The notes under the pieces are model-generated. The model saw only the letters and a list, made by a program, of their open reading frames with translations. It ran no database searches and had not been told where the DNA came from. This document shows, piece by piece, positions 11,170-24,535 of a stretch of 64,000 bases of DNA (positions are counted from its first letter, which is position 1; each line of letters begins with the position of its first letter). The DNA is taken from the NCBI GenBank assembly GCA_002989075.1, contig PSQN01000011.1, forward strand, positions 372,001-436,000, written 5' to 3'. Made by a program: the position numbers and the translations under genes. Source of the DNA: Arthonia radiata (taxonomy: Eukaryota; Ascomycota; Arthoniomycetes; Arthoniales; Arthoniaceae).

Positions 11170-14100
11170 CTTTAATAGACTCGCTACGAAAGTAGAGAAA
11201 GTAGATTAATTATGTCTACTACTTCGACATTCAATAGCCGCAACGCTACAGATAGATTAGCCAATAGAATAGCTAGTACGAGTAAGATATTAGACATTAA
11301 CACTAAGATAAGAAAAAGCTTCTTAAATAAACGTTCTAAAGTTATTTTATTCTTAATACGCCTAGCCGTATACTTTAGAACTTATAAAGACTAGTTTCCG
11401 AACAATACTACTATAGTTCTATTTACTACCTTTTATATAGATAGAGATGCTTATAAGTAGGTCGAGTACTACTTCGACGATTTCTTGTTTATCCCGATAA
11501 AGAGCAGGCGCGAGGACATCGACAAGTTTTTTGCTAGCTTTACCTTCTTTTAAAAGAAGCTTTGCAAGATCTTTAAACAGACCGACGCTAAACGCGTCGC
11601 TACTAAGAAGCTTAGAAACCTTAAGTAGATAGGACCAGCGAGCAGGTACGCCGCTAAATTTATATAGTATGCTAATTAAATAGGATAGAACAAGAAACCC
11701 CTTATTAAGACCTTTTACGAAGAACTTAAGAATTATATTAAGGAAATAATTTATATTTGTAAAGAGAAGTTTAATAATCTCGATAACTTTATACAACGAG
11801 TAAAGAAGATCGACGACAGTAATTTTGAAAGATAAATAGAAAAGAAGGGTAATTCTACTAATAGGTTCTATAGAACAAAGAATCGAGCAAACTTACGACA
11901 AGACCGAGGCGATCCAATAAAGTTAGATTTTATAAAGCCTTAAGGGAAACTAAACAACTAGAAACAAGAACACAGAATAAAGAACATAGAATAAAGAACA
12001 AGCTATACTTATATTACGGAAAACTAGGGCATCAAGTTAAAGAATACTGTTCTAAGAAACAACAGTTCAATAGTACCGATAGAAACAGGTACAACAATCG
12101 ATCTTAGAAACCCTGTCTTCTACAACAATAGTTTAATATAACTACTTAGACAAAAGAGAACAACGGTCGCAATAAGGCAATAGAACTACTAGCAGCCTTC
12201 TCCGACCGCTAGTAGAAGGATCCGACCGAGGGTTGTCTTCTCTAAGAATTAGGTCTTCTATAGAAGACTATCTAGAACTAGTATAAGTACGTTATCGGAC
12301 TAACTAAGGAGTAAAAGGATATCTACTGGAGTACCTTCTGTGACTAGAAAAATACTTACTAGGTTTCGTTTAACGAGAAGTATAACGAGTAGAACTTATT
12401 TAACTTACACAAAAACTAGGACACAGACAGTAAGTTATAGAAGAAAACAAAGGAACGATAAATAAAAAGGGAACGACAAAACCTATAGAACTAAAATAAC
12501 ATTGATCGCACTATTCCAAGGCAGTAGATACGAGATACCGTTGTACTATACGAAACACTATTCTAGACTACGTACTACGATAACGATTATACGACCTATA
12601 AATCCGATAAATTAGGATTAGAATAGTAGCCGAAGAAACTAATATCTCCGAAACAAGGTTCGATACAAGAACTAGACCTTATCCAAGAACGATCTAGGTT
12701 ACCTTACCTAGAAACCTAAGAAAAATTTAAGAATAAATAGACCGTAGAGGCTAAGCAAGACAGCAGCTACGATACGTTATAGGTAAAACAACGACTTAAA
12801 GACAAAAATATAGATTCTAATAGTACAGAATTCTCTCTTAAGAACGATACTAACTAGAAAGAATAAACCTTAATTCGTTGGAAAGGAATAATATAGAGAC
12901 TTTGTTAGTTAGCCTTCTATAAAGGAAAGTTAAGCACTAATAGAGAGATTAACGATATTCCGAGATATATTTACTTACGCCTACGACAACTAGTAAACTA
13001 CCTTATTAGGAATCTAGAATTGTATAGTTAGTACTAATATCTTTAACTAACAATATATAATCTATAGACACAACAGGTTTTAACTAGCGATAGTTGTATA
13101 ATTAAAGCAGAGATCGTAAATAACAAACTAGATGTTATAATAAAAGTAGTACTAGAATACTCTACACAGGAATTCTTATAGCAAATTAACCGACAATAGG
13201 TTCCGGTACCCAAAATACTCTAAAACGTATACAATTAACAGGAAAAAGACTAGACCGACTACTTCAAGGGCAGTAGTACCAGCCCGTCTAACGGTTAGAC
13301 CCTCTAGAAGTCTAGCTCTATACGAGCTCGGCTGTCTACAGAACATACCTATACACTCGGGCAATAATAAACTATAGAAACATTAAAATTATAATCGATT
13401 TAAGCGCAATAGGCAACTTTATCTCGATACGCTGCGTTAAGGAGTACTAGATATAAACACGAAAGAAGAAATTACCCTATATACTGTCTAGATTTTAAGG
13501 GGCAGAGAGAAGAGTCGACTATAAAACTTTACTAATAGGTATAACTATCGGAGACTATTAGAAAGAAATTACTTATAATATTGTAGATATCAACCAGTAC
13601 TACGCTATACTAGGTATACCCTAGTTATAACAATATAATCTAAAAGTAGATTAAAGAACTAAGAAACTCCTTTTTACTAGATATAAGTACTCTAGACAAG
13701 AGTCGTTCTAGAAAATAGATACTCTATAAGCTATCTTTAGTAGTAAAGATAAAGAGCGCGATAAAGAACTTACGCAGATTAGTACTACTATACTCCGACA
13801 CTTAGACATCTTATAAGAGGAGTCTAATACAGTATCTTGTCTATAGCCAACTATACGCAGGTATAAATAAGAGACGACTGTACGCTAACGATTCTATACG
13901 ATAACAAGTACTCAGTTAATTACTAAAATACCTAAGGAATACAATTAATTCCGATATCTATTTAAGGAAGCTGAGCTAAACTTAGCTCTTCTAGAACATA
14001 AACCGTAAAATTACACAATACCTTTATAAGAAGGCAAGACACCAATATTTAGTCTAATATACTTCTTATTAGAAGTAGAAAATTAAGCGCTCCGCGACTA

Positions 14101-16859
14101 TCTTAACGAGAACCTTAAGAAAGGATTTATCCGAAAATTAACATTACTAGCCGAATACCCGATACTCTTTGTACTAAAGAAGAATAGCAAACTACGACTC
14201 TACGTAAATTATAGACAATTGAACAGAGTAACTATTAAAAACTAATACTCGTTACTACGCATCGACAAAATAACAGACCGATTGTATAACGCGCAATAGT
14301 TTACTAAGTTTAACCTATAAGGAGCCTACAATCTAATCTATATAAAGGAAGACAAAGAATAGAAAACAGCCTTCCGCACTAGATACAGACTTTTTAAGTA
14401 TTGTATTATATCCTTCGGGCTAATAAACGTACTAGCATTATTTTAGAAACTAATTAACAACACATTTAGCGATTATCTAGATATATTTATAACTACTTAT
14501 TTAAACGATATCCTAGTATACAGCCGTATACTAGAAGAATATAAGAAACATATTAAGAAGGTATTAGAAAGATTAGTACGTACCGATTTATAAATTAATA
14601 TCGAGAAAACCTAGTTTTACCAACAATCCGTCGAATTTCTTAGATTTATAATTACCGAGCACGGTCTTTAAATAGAAGATTTAAAGATTTAATCTGTCCT
14701 AACCTAGCCTATATTAAAGAATATAAAGTAATTACAATAGTTTCTTAGTTTTGCTAACTATTATAGGCGATAGATATTTAACTTTGGCCGAATTATAGCA
14801 CCGCTGTCTTAACAGATAAAACAATCGATAGAATTCTCTTAGACGTAGGAAGAACAATTAGTATTTAAAGAGCATAAGGAAGCTTTTAAGATTAAGCCTA
14901 TACTAGCAATATTTAACTCTAACCTACCAATTATTATAGAAACAGACGCGTTAGACTATACAATTAGAGTATATATAAGTTAAAATAATAAAGAAGAAAA
15001 GCTTAGACCAGTAGCTTTCTACTCAAGAAAAATATTACTTATAGAATAGAACTATAACATTTACAATAAAGAGCTCTTAACTGTTATAGCAGCATTCAAA
15101 ATATAGCGAGCTTACTTAGAAGGAGCAAACTATATAATTATAATATATATAGACTATAAGAACCTAACTTACTTTACAACAATAAAGAAACTTAACCGCA
15201 GACAAGTTAGATAGTTAGAAACTATAGCTCTATACAACTTTGTTATTACTTACAAAAAGGATTTTAAGAACGATAGAGCCAACGCTCTAAGCTAACGTTT
15301 AGATTATCTTAATAATAAGAAACACGTCGAACATACAATATTCTAAGAATATAATAATAAGATTAGATACAATTAATTGGCTATAACAACTAAGTTTGTT
15401 ATCGAACTAGACAGCCGAATTCTAGACATCCTAAACGACTCTAAGACCTACTAGGAAAACGAGAAACGATACCTAGGATTAACTAAGAACAACAAAGAAT
15501 ATTACGAATTTTAAGGCAAAATATACGTCCTAAGAAATCTAATCCAACACATTATCAGTAACTTTCACAATAACCCAACAAAAGGATACAAGGGCATCGA
15601 TAACATTATAGAAAAGATTACAATAACCTACTACATCCTAAGAATCCGACACTACGTCGAGAGTTATATCTGAGAATACAATGTATACGTAAGAACAAAG
15701 CACCCAAGACATTTACTATACGGCGAACTACAACTACTAAAGACACTCGAGAGGCTATAGCATACAGTCTTACTAGACTTTATTACTAAGTTACTAACTT
15801 CCAAGGATCTACTTATAGAAGTAGCTTACGGCGCTATTCTAGTTATATGCGACAAACTAATAAAGTACGCGTACTTTGTATCTTACAAAGAAGCTAGTAA
15901 CTTAGAACAATTAGTATATACCTTCCTTTGAATTATCTTGGTTAACTATAGTTAGCCACAAAGAATTGTTTTAGACAGAGATTAGAAATTTGTCTTACAA
16001 TTTTAAACATCTCTGATGCAACAGCTAGAGACCAAACAAAAAATATTAACGTCATTCTATCTACAAACAGACGGACAGACAGAACAAACAAATTAAACAC
16101 TAAAACAGTATCTCTGGGCATACATTAACTATCAGCAGAACGACTAGGTATAGTTACTATTAGTAGCGCAAGTAGCGTACAACGATACGAAGAACGATAT
16201 AACTAAGATAACTCCGTTTTACGCCTTATATAGCTATTACCCTCTTTAAAGAAGACAACTATAAAATACTACAGAAAACAAATTAGCTACGCGAATAGCT
16301 ACGAACATAAAATACCTGCACCAGCAGTTAAAATCTAACAGCAAGTTTATTACCGAACGAACAAGAAAATAGTATAATAAGTTAAGAACGACTCTAAATA
16401 TAAGCATAAAAGAAGGGGAAAGAGCTTACTTACTTATAAGAAACTTAAAAACTATTAAACTAAGTAAGAAACTTAACTATACTAAGATAAGACCGTTTAA
16501 AATCTTACAGCAATTAAGATCCGTAACATTTAAACTTAAACTCCTAAAGACAATAAGAATATATCCTATATTCTATGTAGCGCTGTTAAAACTAGCCTAC
16601 TCTTAAGAAGCAGAACGACCTAACCTAGAAATCCTTTCTAACAATTAAGAACCCGAGTATAAGGTCGAAACGATTCGAGCTTATAAACAATATCGAGGCA
16701 AACGACAGTATCTTATAAAATAGAAAGAATATTCTAAATATAAAAATTAATGGGAACCGGAACGAAACCTGACTAACTACAAAGATACTATCCGACGATA
16801 TTGAAACCGAAATATTACTCGGTTATAGTAGTACTAACACTCTAATCTACTATCTAGTG

Positions 16860-17567
16860 CGCCTCGCCGGTACCCAGGTTACCTACAAACGAACCAGCCT
16901 ACTACGTTATAGGACCACTATCTATCTTTGAGTAGAGGTTACTTTAAAAGTTAATAGATAACCCGCTTAGATATTTAAATGTATCGCTATTAGCTATCGA
17001 CGCAGTAAACTTCTCTTGCTTTAATAACTTATTTTAAGCTAACTTCGCTGCTACCCGCGTACAAGTCTTCTTAACCTCCTCTTTTAATTTCTAAACCTTA
17101 AATTAATTACGCTATACAGCCGCAATTAACGCTGCTGTCTAGAACTTTAACGCGCGTAATTAACGTTTTGTACGCTAAAGGGCAGCCGACTAGGAGGAAT
17201 ATTAAGAATAAACTAAATACGCTGCAACTAAGTTAGTTTTAGGTATTATAGAAAGACAACAACAGGGCATACTATCTACTATCAATACCCGTAAATTACA
17301 ACTCTTCCTGTTCCGAGTATACACTAAATACGTCGCCTATCTAAACTAAACTATATACCTTTCCTTAGTCGATATACATCTAGAACAAGAAGGTATTTTA
17401 ATACCGTAGGCTTTAATTAATAGGTATTAGCTGTACTTTTTATTAAAACCCGCAGTAACGGACTTTATGCGAGGTATAGCGACTTACAGATTAGTTATAA
17501 AAAGAGGAACGAAACGTAACTTATAGGTGTTTAAAAGGCTAAGAGTCAATTAAGGACGATTTAACTA
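16860..17567 (-). other. 3' antisense module of Gypsy-2 (Cys cluster plus charged helix)
   Basis: It sits in the same place as the Gypsy-1 module but shares no obvious nucleotide identity with it. On the minus strand a Cys-rich patch (near 17,260-17,200, PCCC-like) is followed by a Lys/Gln/Glu-rich run near 17,150-17,000 typical of a coiled coil. It is a fossil with several breaks. Function is unknown, and the parallel layout in two diverged modules is the main support that it was once coding. Confidence 0.4.
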
Positions 17568-17582
17568 GAAGAGGAGGGATTG

Positions 17583-18054
17583 TATTACAAATACTAGCCC
17601 CAGACGGCCTAGCGTACACCTAAGTATTAACTATCGCTAGTTATCTTAGCTTTACTAGCATTATTTCCGACTAAGCCTATAAACCCGCTATAGGCATTAT
17701 CGAACAAGATAGCTATAAAGGCCTATATTCCCTATAAACCCAATATAGACATTATTAAGTTAGCGAATATAAAGGAACTCCCCCTATATATCTTAGACTA
17801 TATAGCTAGACTAATAGCTAACCTTAGAATAAACTTTAGTCTATTAACTTAATATCTAAATATAAGTTTCTTAACTCTATTTAGGTAACGTACTTTATCT
17901 TCTGTCTACTTTAGTTAAGCCCCTCTTACCTTTAGTAATCTATCTCGCCTCTCCTATCTTTTAGTCTCTAGCACACAAGATACTTACTACTAAGGTCGAT
18001 AAGTATACAAGGTAAGTAAGCCTTAGTTCGGTTCTCCTAGCGATCGACGTTACA
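17583..18054 (+). repeat. Gypsy-2 3' LTR
   Basis: It is the same length as 10698-11169, starts TATTACAAA and ends CGTTACA. It is preceded by the purine run GAAGAGGAGGGATTG. Confidence 0.93.
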
Positions 18055-19623
18055 TTAAGCTTAAGATAATAATAGAGAGAATATTAGAAGAAAAGAATAG
18101 TAAAATAGAAATAAAAAAGAAAATGTAGCTTTAGAAGCTTATTAAAGATTAATTTAAGAAAAAAGTTATTTATATTAATAATAGTAAAAAGAAGAAAAGA
18201 ATAATAAAAGCGAGCTACTAGTAGATTTATTAAGTATAAATGAAGATAATTTTTTTACTATAGTATAAAGTTATAATAGTACTTAAAGAATAGTATAAAG
18301 TACTAAAAAAAAGAATATAAATAAGTAAATAGTAGTATAGTATAAAAAAGATTTAGAGTACTAAAGTAATTTTATATATAAGATTATAAATAAATGTTAT
18401 TTTTAAGTTTTTATAAGTAAATTTAAATTTAAATAATCTTTTCAATACTGTTTTACTTTAAATATTATTTATAATATTTTTTATAAGTATTAAATATATT
18501 TTAATAAATTAATAAATTTAACTTTTACTCTCTTTTACTTCTATTTTATTTTATTCTACTTTTATTTTCTTCTATACAAAAAAAAGATAGTTCTTTAGCT
18601 TCTATTCTACTTTTACTTAATAGAAGATAGATTTTAAACTTCTATTCTTCTTTTACTAAAATAGAAGTAAAATAGAAGCTAAGAATATAGCTTCTATTCT
18701 ACTTCTACTTTCAATAGAATTACTATCTTCTATAGAGAACTTTAATAGAGAATCTCTATATTCTTTTAAATCTATAATAATATTTAGTAAGATTTTACTA
18801 AGTATAGCTTTTATTTAAGATATAATCTACTATTTTAGTAACTTACTATTTTTTACTCTACTTTACTACTTTAATAGCGTTATTAGTAATACTTAACTAA
18901 GTACTATATTAAATAGATTAGTAATTAAGTAAAATATAGATATTTTTAATAAAAATAGTACTAAAGAGATAGATATAGTAAATAGTTTAAGCTAAATTAA
19001 TTACTATAGTTAAGATATAAAACCTAGTTACTAATATATAAAGTCTATTTATAAAGTAAACTATAAGTTCTATTTATTTATATTAACTTACTACTATTAA
19101 AGAGTTTATTATTACTACTTTACTTTCTTTAATATAATTATATAAGTATACTAAAAAGCCTTAAGAAAGGTATTACTATAGCTTTTCTAATACTTTTAGG
19201 TAATTTATATATAAGACTTAAGATCTTTTATAGTATAAATAAGATTAAAGTTACTAAAAGATATATATAATAGTATATTATTTAAAAATATTAAACTAAA
19301 TATATAGTATCTTATAGAGCTCTTTTAAAATTAAGTTATAATAACTTAATCTCTTTAAATATATATATACTTATAAATATACTATAAGTTACTACTTTAG
19401 TATAGTTAAATTAAAAGAGAAGGTAGTTTAAGTTTCTTTAGTAGCTTAATAAGAGTAAACTACTTTAAATAATTATTTAGTATATAAATATTATAATAAA
19501 TTTTAAGTAAGTAATATAGTTTTTAAGATTTCTTGTAGCTATAGCTTTCATTAAAAACCTTTAAATTATATCTTTATAGTAATATTTACTCTTACTTTTT
19601 ATATTAATAAATAATTAGAGTAT
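18055..19623. other. AT-rich anonymous DNA between Gypsy-2 and Copia-2
   Basis: About 1.57 kb is almost entirely A/T with frequent TA steps. No gene or recognisable LTR was found. Apart from the inverted repeat at 18,525-18,740 I see no structure. It may be an older transposon eroded by RIP beyond recognition. Confidence 0.6.
18525..18740. repeat. Imperfect direct and inverted repeats of a TTCTATTCTACTTTTACTT motif
   Basis: Copies of CTTCTATT(C/T)(T/A)(A/T)CTTTTACT occur near 18,560, 18,598, 18,640 and 18,692. The inverse, AAGTAAAATAGAAGCTAAG, is at about 18,666-18,684, giving potential hairpins. It could be the terminal or subterminal repeats of a dead MITE, or simple low-complexity DNA. 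Confidence 0.4.
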
Positions 19624-19628
19624 ATAGT

Positions 19629-20136
19629 TGTTGGAAATTAACCAACTAGCTGGTTAGCCGGAACCCTTAGGGGCCTAGAGTATTGAATAGGTCCTACTAG
19701 CTGTTCTAGTCTAGAATAGAACAAGTCTTTTATCTAAAGGATTGGGCCTAGTAGCCCGGGCCGAGGACAAAAAGGAGCATTGTACGACCTGTTCTAGACA
19801 GCTGGCCTGTAGTCTAAGACAATACGGGATAGACTAAGACTAATAGTTTTAGATAGACAGAATTACTATCTTGTACGGTAAGTTACAGGTTATCTGGCCT
19901 CTATTCAAAAGAATAGATATCTAGTAGATTCTATACAGGCCGCTAGACTTAGATATATAAGCTAGGATCTCTCTAGAGGATTCTAGCTAATAAGACAGAC
20001 AACATAATAATAGCTTCTCCTTGCTACTAAGTATTGTACCTGTATTAAGCCTAAGTATTGTATCAGTCTTAAGCTAGTCTCGTCTTTCTACTCTTTGTAG
20101 TAGTATTCTTCTTCTTCCCTGTTACCTTTTTTAACA
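19629..20136 (+). repeat. Copia-2 5' LTR
   Basis: The 508-bp LTR starts TGTTGGAAATTAACC and ends TTTTAACA. All differences from the 3' LTR that I could find are transitions (roughly 40 by eye). Confidence 0.94.
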
Positions 20137-20150
20137 GGTTATAAGCCCGG
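20137..20150 (+). other. Probable Copia-2 primer-binding site
   Basis: GGTTATAAGCCCG directly follows the LTR. The complement of the eukaryotic initiator-Met tRNA anticodon region is GGTTATGAGCCC, so the match is one transition away. Internal half-tRNA priming is established for Copia of flies; its use here is inferred. Confidence 0.6.
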
Positions 20151-23100
20151 GTTAGCACCAATTCCTTTCGAATTTTCTTTTTAGAAAATATTTCCCCTAC
20201 GACATCTATTGGCACCTCCGAACGATTCTATTACCAATCGACTCTAAATTTTTAGCTCAATTTAACTATTAGAACAGAATTTCCTTTTTTTTTTGGAAAT
20301 CTCCGACTATATATTTAGCTATAAACTCCTCTTATAAGATCCCTAAACTCAGAGGCTCGACTAATTAAGACATTTGGTCGATTCGAATAGAGGCCCTTTT
20401 AACTAAAAAGGGCTACGGTAATGTTATAATCCTCTTTTCCGGCTATTTAGCTAGAGATATTACCGAAGCTAGCCGCTAGGAACGGTCGACAAGGGCAGCA
20501 GCCCTTATTCGACTAACTCTAGAGGACGGTCCCCTTATTTAAATAAAGGGGATCTATAACTCTTTAGAGCTTTGAGATAGCCTAAAAAGGTTATACGAAT
20601 CGAAAGGTTTTAGTTTCAAGTTTCTAATTTGTAAGGAGCTCTTTAGCACTACACTTAGTAAGGTAAAAAACCTTGAGCTTTACCTTGCTAAAATTAGACA
20701 ATTAACGGACGATTTGGCAACCCGAGGACTAGCACTACCCAACAAGGTAGTAGCTGCCTACGTCCTCTACAATCTAACCCCCGAATACGAGCACACGGTA
20801 GCTATTATTAGCCAAAGCTACCGGCAAACAACTAGCAATATAAGTCTACAGGACTTATTTAGTCAACTTATAGACGAGTCTCGCCGAATCCGCGGTAGTA
20901 CCCCAGCAGAAAAGGTTTTTACTGCAATAGACAACAAATCGACGCAAAGGACCGGAGAACAATTAAAATCTCTAAGTAAAAACCAAGAAAAATGCCCCTT
21001 TTGCAACAAAAAGGGGCATAAACCGGCAACTTGTTGGAAAAAATACCCAAACCTCCGGCTAAATTCCAACAAAAGCTCCGAAAACACCGATTTTTTAATA
21101 TTTTCTGTACACAGTTCCAACCTACAAGAAGAACAATACTTTACAGCATTACTAGACAGAGTCAATCACTCTACTAATTCTTAGATCCTCGATACAGGCT
21201 TAACAAGCTATATTTGCTTGAATATTGACTTTCTAACGGATATCCGGCCAACTAACCGGATTATTTGTTGAGGAGGGGGGAAGTTAATTCGAGCCTTATA
21301 GACAGACAAAGCAAAACTGTTCTTTAAGAATAAAACAATTGTCCTAGACGAAGTTTTGTTTGTTAAGGAATTCGGAATTAACCTCCTAAGCTTTAACAAG
21401 CTTAGAAAGAGGGGAGGTAAGGTAACTCTTGGCTAAAACAAGCCAAAAGTTGATTGAGCCGGACAACTAACTACCGAGGGGCGGTATGTTAACGGCCTAA
21501 TAGTAATAGAAGCTCAGACTATTAATATAGTCTAATCTCTCTACACTATTTCTTCGAAAACTGACCTTTGATATTAACAGATAGGATATATAGGCGAAAA
21601 CGCCTTAAAACAGCTTAAAAAGGTTGCCCTAGGAACAGATCATTCGGACAAATTGAGAGATAATTACTAAATTTGCTTCGAAGCAAAGGCAACGGCTAAA
21701 GTTAGCCGAGAAACTCCGGACGAATCGGCCAATTATTTGGAAAAAGTCTATTTAGATATTTACGGGCCAATTGTACCGCAAACCCCTTCTAAAGGTCGAT
21801 TATTTACTAGCTTTATAGACAATAAAACCCGGTATACAACTACCGAGGTACTACAGTCTAAAGATTAGGTTTTCGACGCACTATTTACCTATATTACTCG
21901 AAAAGAAACGCAGTCCGAGCATCCTTTTAAAAGACTACACTTAGACAATACAAAAGAATATCGGGAAGGCCGGGTAAAACAGCTTCTAGAACAAAAAGAA
22001 GCTATTCTAACGACATCCGTACCGTATACCTCTCAGTAAAACGAACGAGCCGAACGCTTTAACCAAACAATTGTTAGTAAAGTTCGAGCAATGCTTTATA
22101 CCGCCGGGCTACCCTAGATATATTGGGGTAAAGCGCTAAAAGCAGCTACCTATATTTACAACAGGACCCCTTATACCAGATTGCCGGGGTTTATTATCCC
22201 GTACGAAGCAAAATACGGCAAAAAACCGGATGTTAGTACTATTAAAATCTGGAGCTCAGTCACTTATCTTAAAGAACCCAAACCAAAAAAGCTAGACGCC
22301 AGAGCAACTGCCTATATCCTAATAGACTACAGATCGAACCAATATAAGCTCTTAGACCCTAATAACCGGAAGGTTTACTGGGGGAGAGACGTCTACGTTT
22401 AGAAAGGAAAATTTGTTTGTGACCTACGGGGATCTACAGTTAATTAATTAACCGAGAGTATTTCTAAAGAGCCCGAAGAACAACTAGAAGTTGAGTTCAA
22501 AAATAAGCTAAATTCAACCGCTGGATCCTAAGATAATAGGGAGGTACCTCCCAATGAAGGAGGGAGTCCTCTATACGAGGAACAATATACCTCCTCTATA
22601 TCTCAACAACTAGCGGACGAATCTAGACAAAAACTATACTAAACTAGAGCTCTAAACGAGTCTAACCTTTCTACCGAGTTAAATTACAGAAGTACCGAAG
22701 ACCTCGGCCGGGTAGACACCGATTGCGCCCAGGAAATAGATTTTATATACGAAAACGCTAACAAAATTTAATTTGACGAGTTCTACAATGATCTAGAACA
22801 ATACGCCGAACAGACCTTAGTCGCAGTTACTAAAGAGCCTACTAATTTGAAAGAAATAAGGGCATTCAAGGATTGACCTTCTTGGCTAGACGCAATATAG
22901 TCGGAGCTTAAAGAGCTAGCTAATTAAGAAACCTAGATATTAACCGAGCTGCCGCCGGGTAGAAAGGCGCTAAAAGGGCGCTGGGTACCGAAGATTAAGT
23001 ACCCTCCGGAGGGCGAGCCGATTTTTAAAGCCTGCTAAGTAGCCAAGGGCTGCTAGCAAAGACCCGGCCTCGATTTTATAGAGACCTTTGCGAATATAGT

Positions 23101-24535
23101 AAATCTAATTACCTACCGGCTTATACTAGCCTTAGTAGTAGAGAAAGACTAGGAAATAAAGCAATGGGACGTAAAATTAGCTTATTCTAACGCAAAGTTA
23201 GACGAGATTGTCTATATTAAGCAACTAACTAGCCTATCTAACGGAACTAATAAAGTTTGTCGAATAAAGAAGGCCCTTTACGGTCTAAAACAGGCCGGCC
23301 GACAGTAAAAAGTCTATCTTCGAGAATTACTAAGGGAAATAGGTTTCGAACCCCTAGTATCCGATTAGTCGGTTTATATCCGAAGAACGGAAATACAGGC
23401 AATTTTAATTGCCTACGTAGACGACATATTAGCGGTATCCAATTCTATCGAAACGATCTCCGAAATTTACTAGGAACTAAACAAAACTCTTACGGTTAAG
23501 GACTTAGAAGACGTTAGTAAGTTCCTAGAAATTAAAATTACCTGAGATCGCCCAGCAAAAACGATTCGTCTAGACCAGTCGACTTATTTGGCTAAAATTT
23601 TAACCAAGTATTCGAAGAAAAACGGCCGAATGCCCGGGAAAATACCGCAACCCGTCGGCTCAAAATTGGTACCGAATCCTAACCAAGCTAGTAGTGCCGA
23701 TATTTCTAATTATTAGCAACAAATTGGGTCGATTTTGTATCTAACAACAAAGACAAGACCCAATATTGCCTTTATAACTAGCCTACTAGCCCGATACATG
23801 TCGAATCCTAGCAAGGAGCACTGGAGAGTTTTAAGTAGCCTTTGGGCTTACTTAGATAAAACTCCTAACCTTGGCCTTTACTACAAATCTCTCTTAATAG
23901 ACGGTATAACCGGCTATTGTAACGCAGATTGGGGGGGGGACCTCGGCACTAGGAGATCGACTACCGGCTATATCTTTCTACTCAGGAACGGAGCCCTTAG
24001 CTAGAATTCGAAGCTACAAAAAACGGTCGCCTTAAGCTCTTGTAAGGCCAAATATATAGCCCTTAAAGAAGCTATAAAGGAACAGTCATTTATCCGATCA
24101 ATTGCTACCGAACTGTCCGGGATTTTTAAAGAAAATTCGATTACTACCGTTTTAGCGGGTACTTTTAAAAAGTCTGCGGATAAAAAGACTCGGCGGGCTC
24201 TAACACACTAGGCAAGCATATATTTGCCCGGGCAAGCCGGTTAAATTAGACCGGAGACCCCGGTTTTGCCGGTAAAACTGTTACTTACCGACAGCAATTT
24301 AGCAAAAGAACTTACAAAAAACCCTACCTTCCGAGCCAAATCTAAGCATATTGATATACAGTATCACTATGTTAGAAAAAACGTTCAGGCAGGCCAAATA
24401 GAGCTTAAATACGTTTCTATAAAGGAACAATTAGCAGACGGTTTAATAAAACCGATCGACTTGGCTAAAATACTAACGTTTAGAACTTAAATTAGCTTAC
24501 AATCCGGCTAAAACAACTAGTCGATTAAGAAGGTG

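Larger units (their letters stand above)
10698..18054 (+). mobile_element. Gypsy-2, full-length Ty3/Gypsy chromovirus
   Basis: Two 472-bp LTRs (10698-11169, 17583-18054) flank a 6.4-kb interior. Reading rightwards: a gag start at 11212, a CCHC-type knuckle near 12004-12060, aspartic protease near 13390-13440 (IDLS-type site), reverse transcriptase near 14100-14650 with a YL-DILVYS core, RNase H near 14930-15300, integrase about 15,540-16,560, and a chromodomain near 16,655-16,800 (RAYKQYRGKRQYLIK). Then comes a 3' module unlike Gypsy-1's, and a polypurine tract (about 17,568-17,581) next to the right LTR. The chromodomain is what places it with chromoviruses. Flanks are TTAGA and TTAAG, not a perfect duplication. 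It is a broken fossil with tens of stops, mutated mainly by transitions. Confidence 0.92.

Noticed and set aside
11419-11796. 125-codon minus-strand frame in Gypsy-2
   Set aside because: It is the antisense shadow of gag; loss of TpG on the sense strand lowers antisense stops and makes such frames long by chance.
18055-19623. Possible DDE transposase in the AT-rich spacer
   Set aside because: Translations give isolated Ile/Lys/Tyr-rich runs only; no conserved block could be placed.
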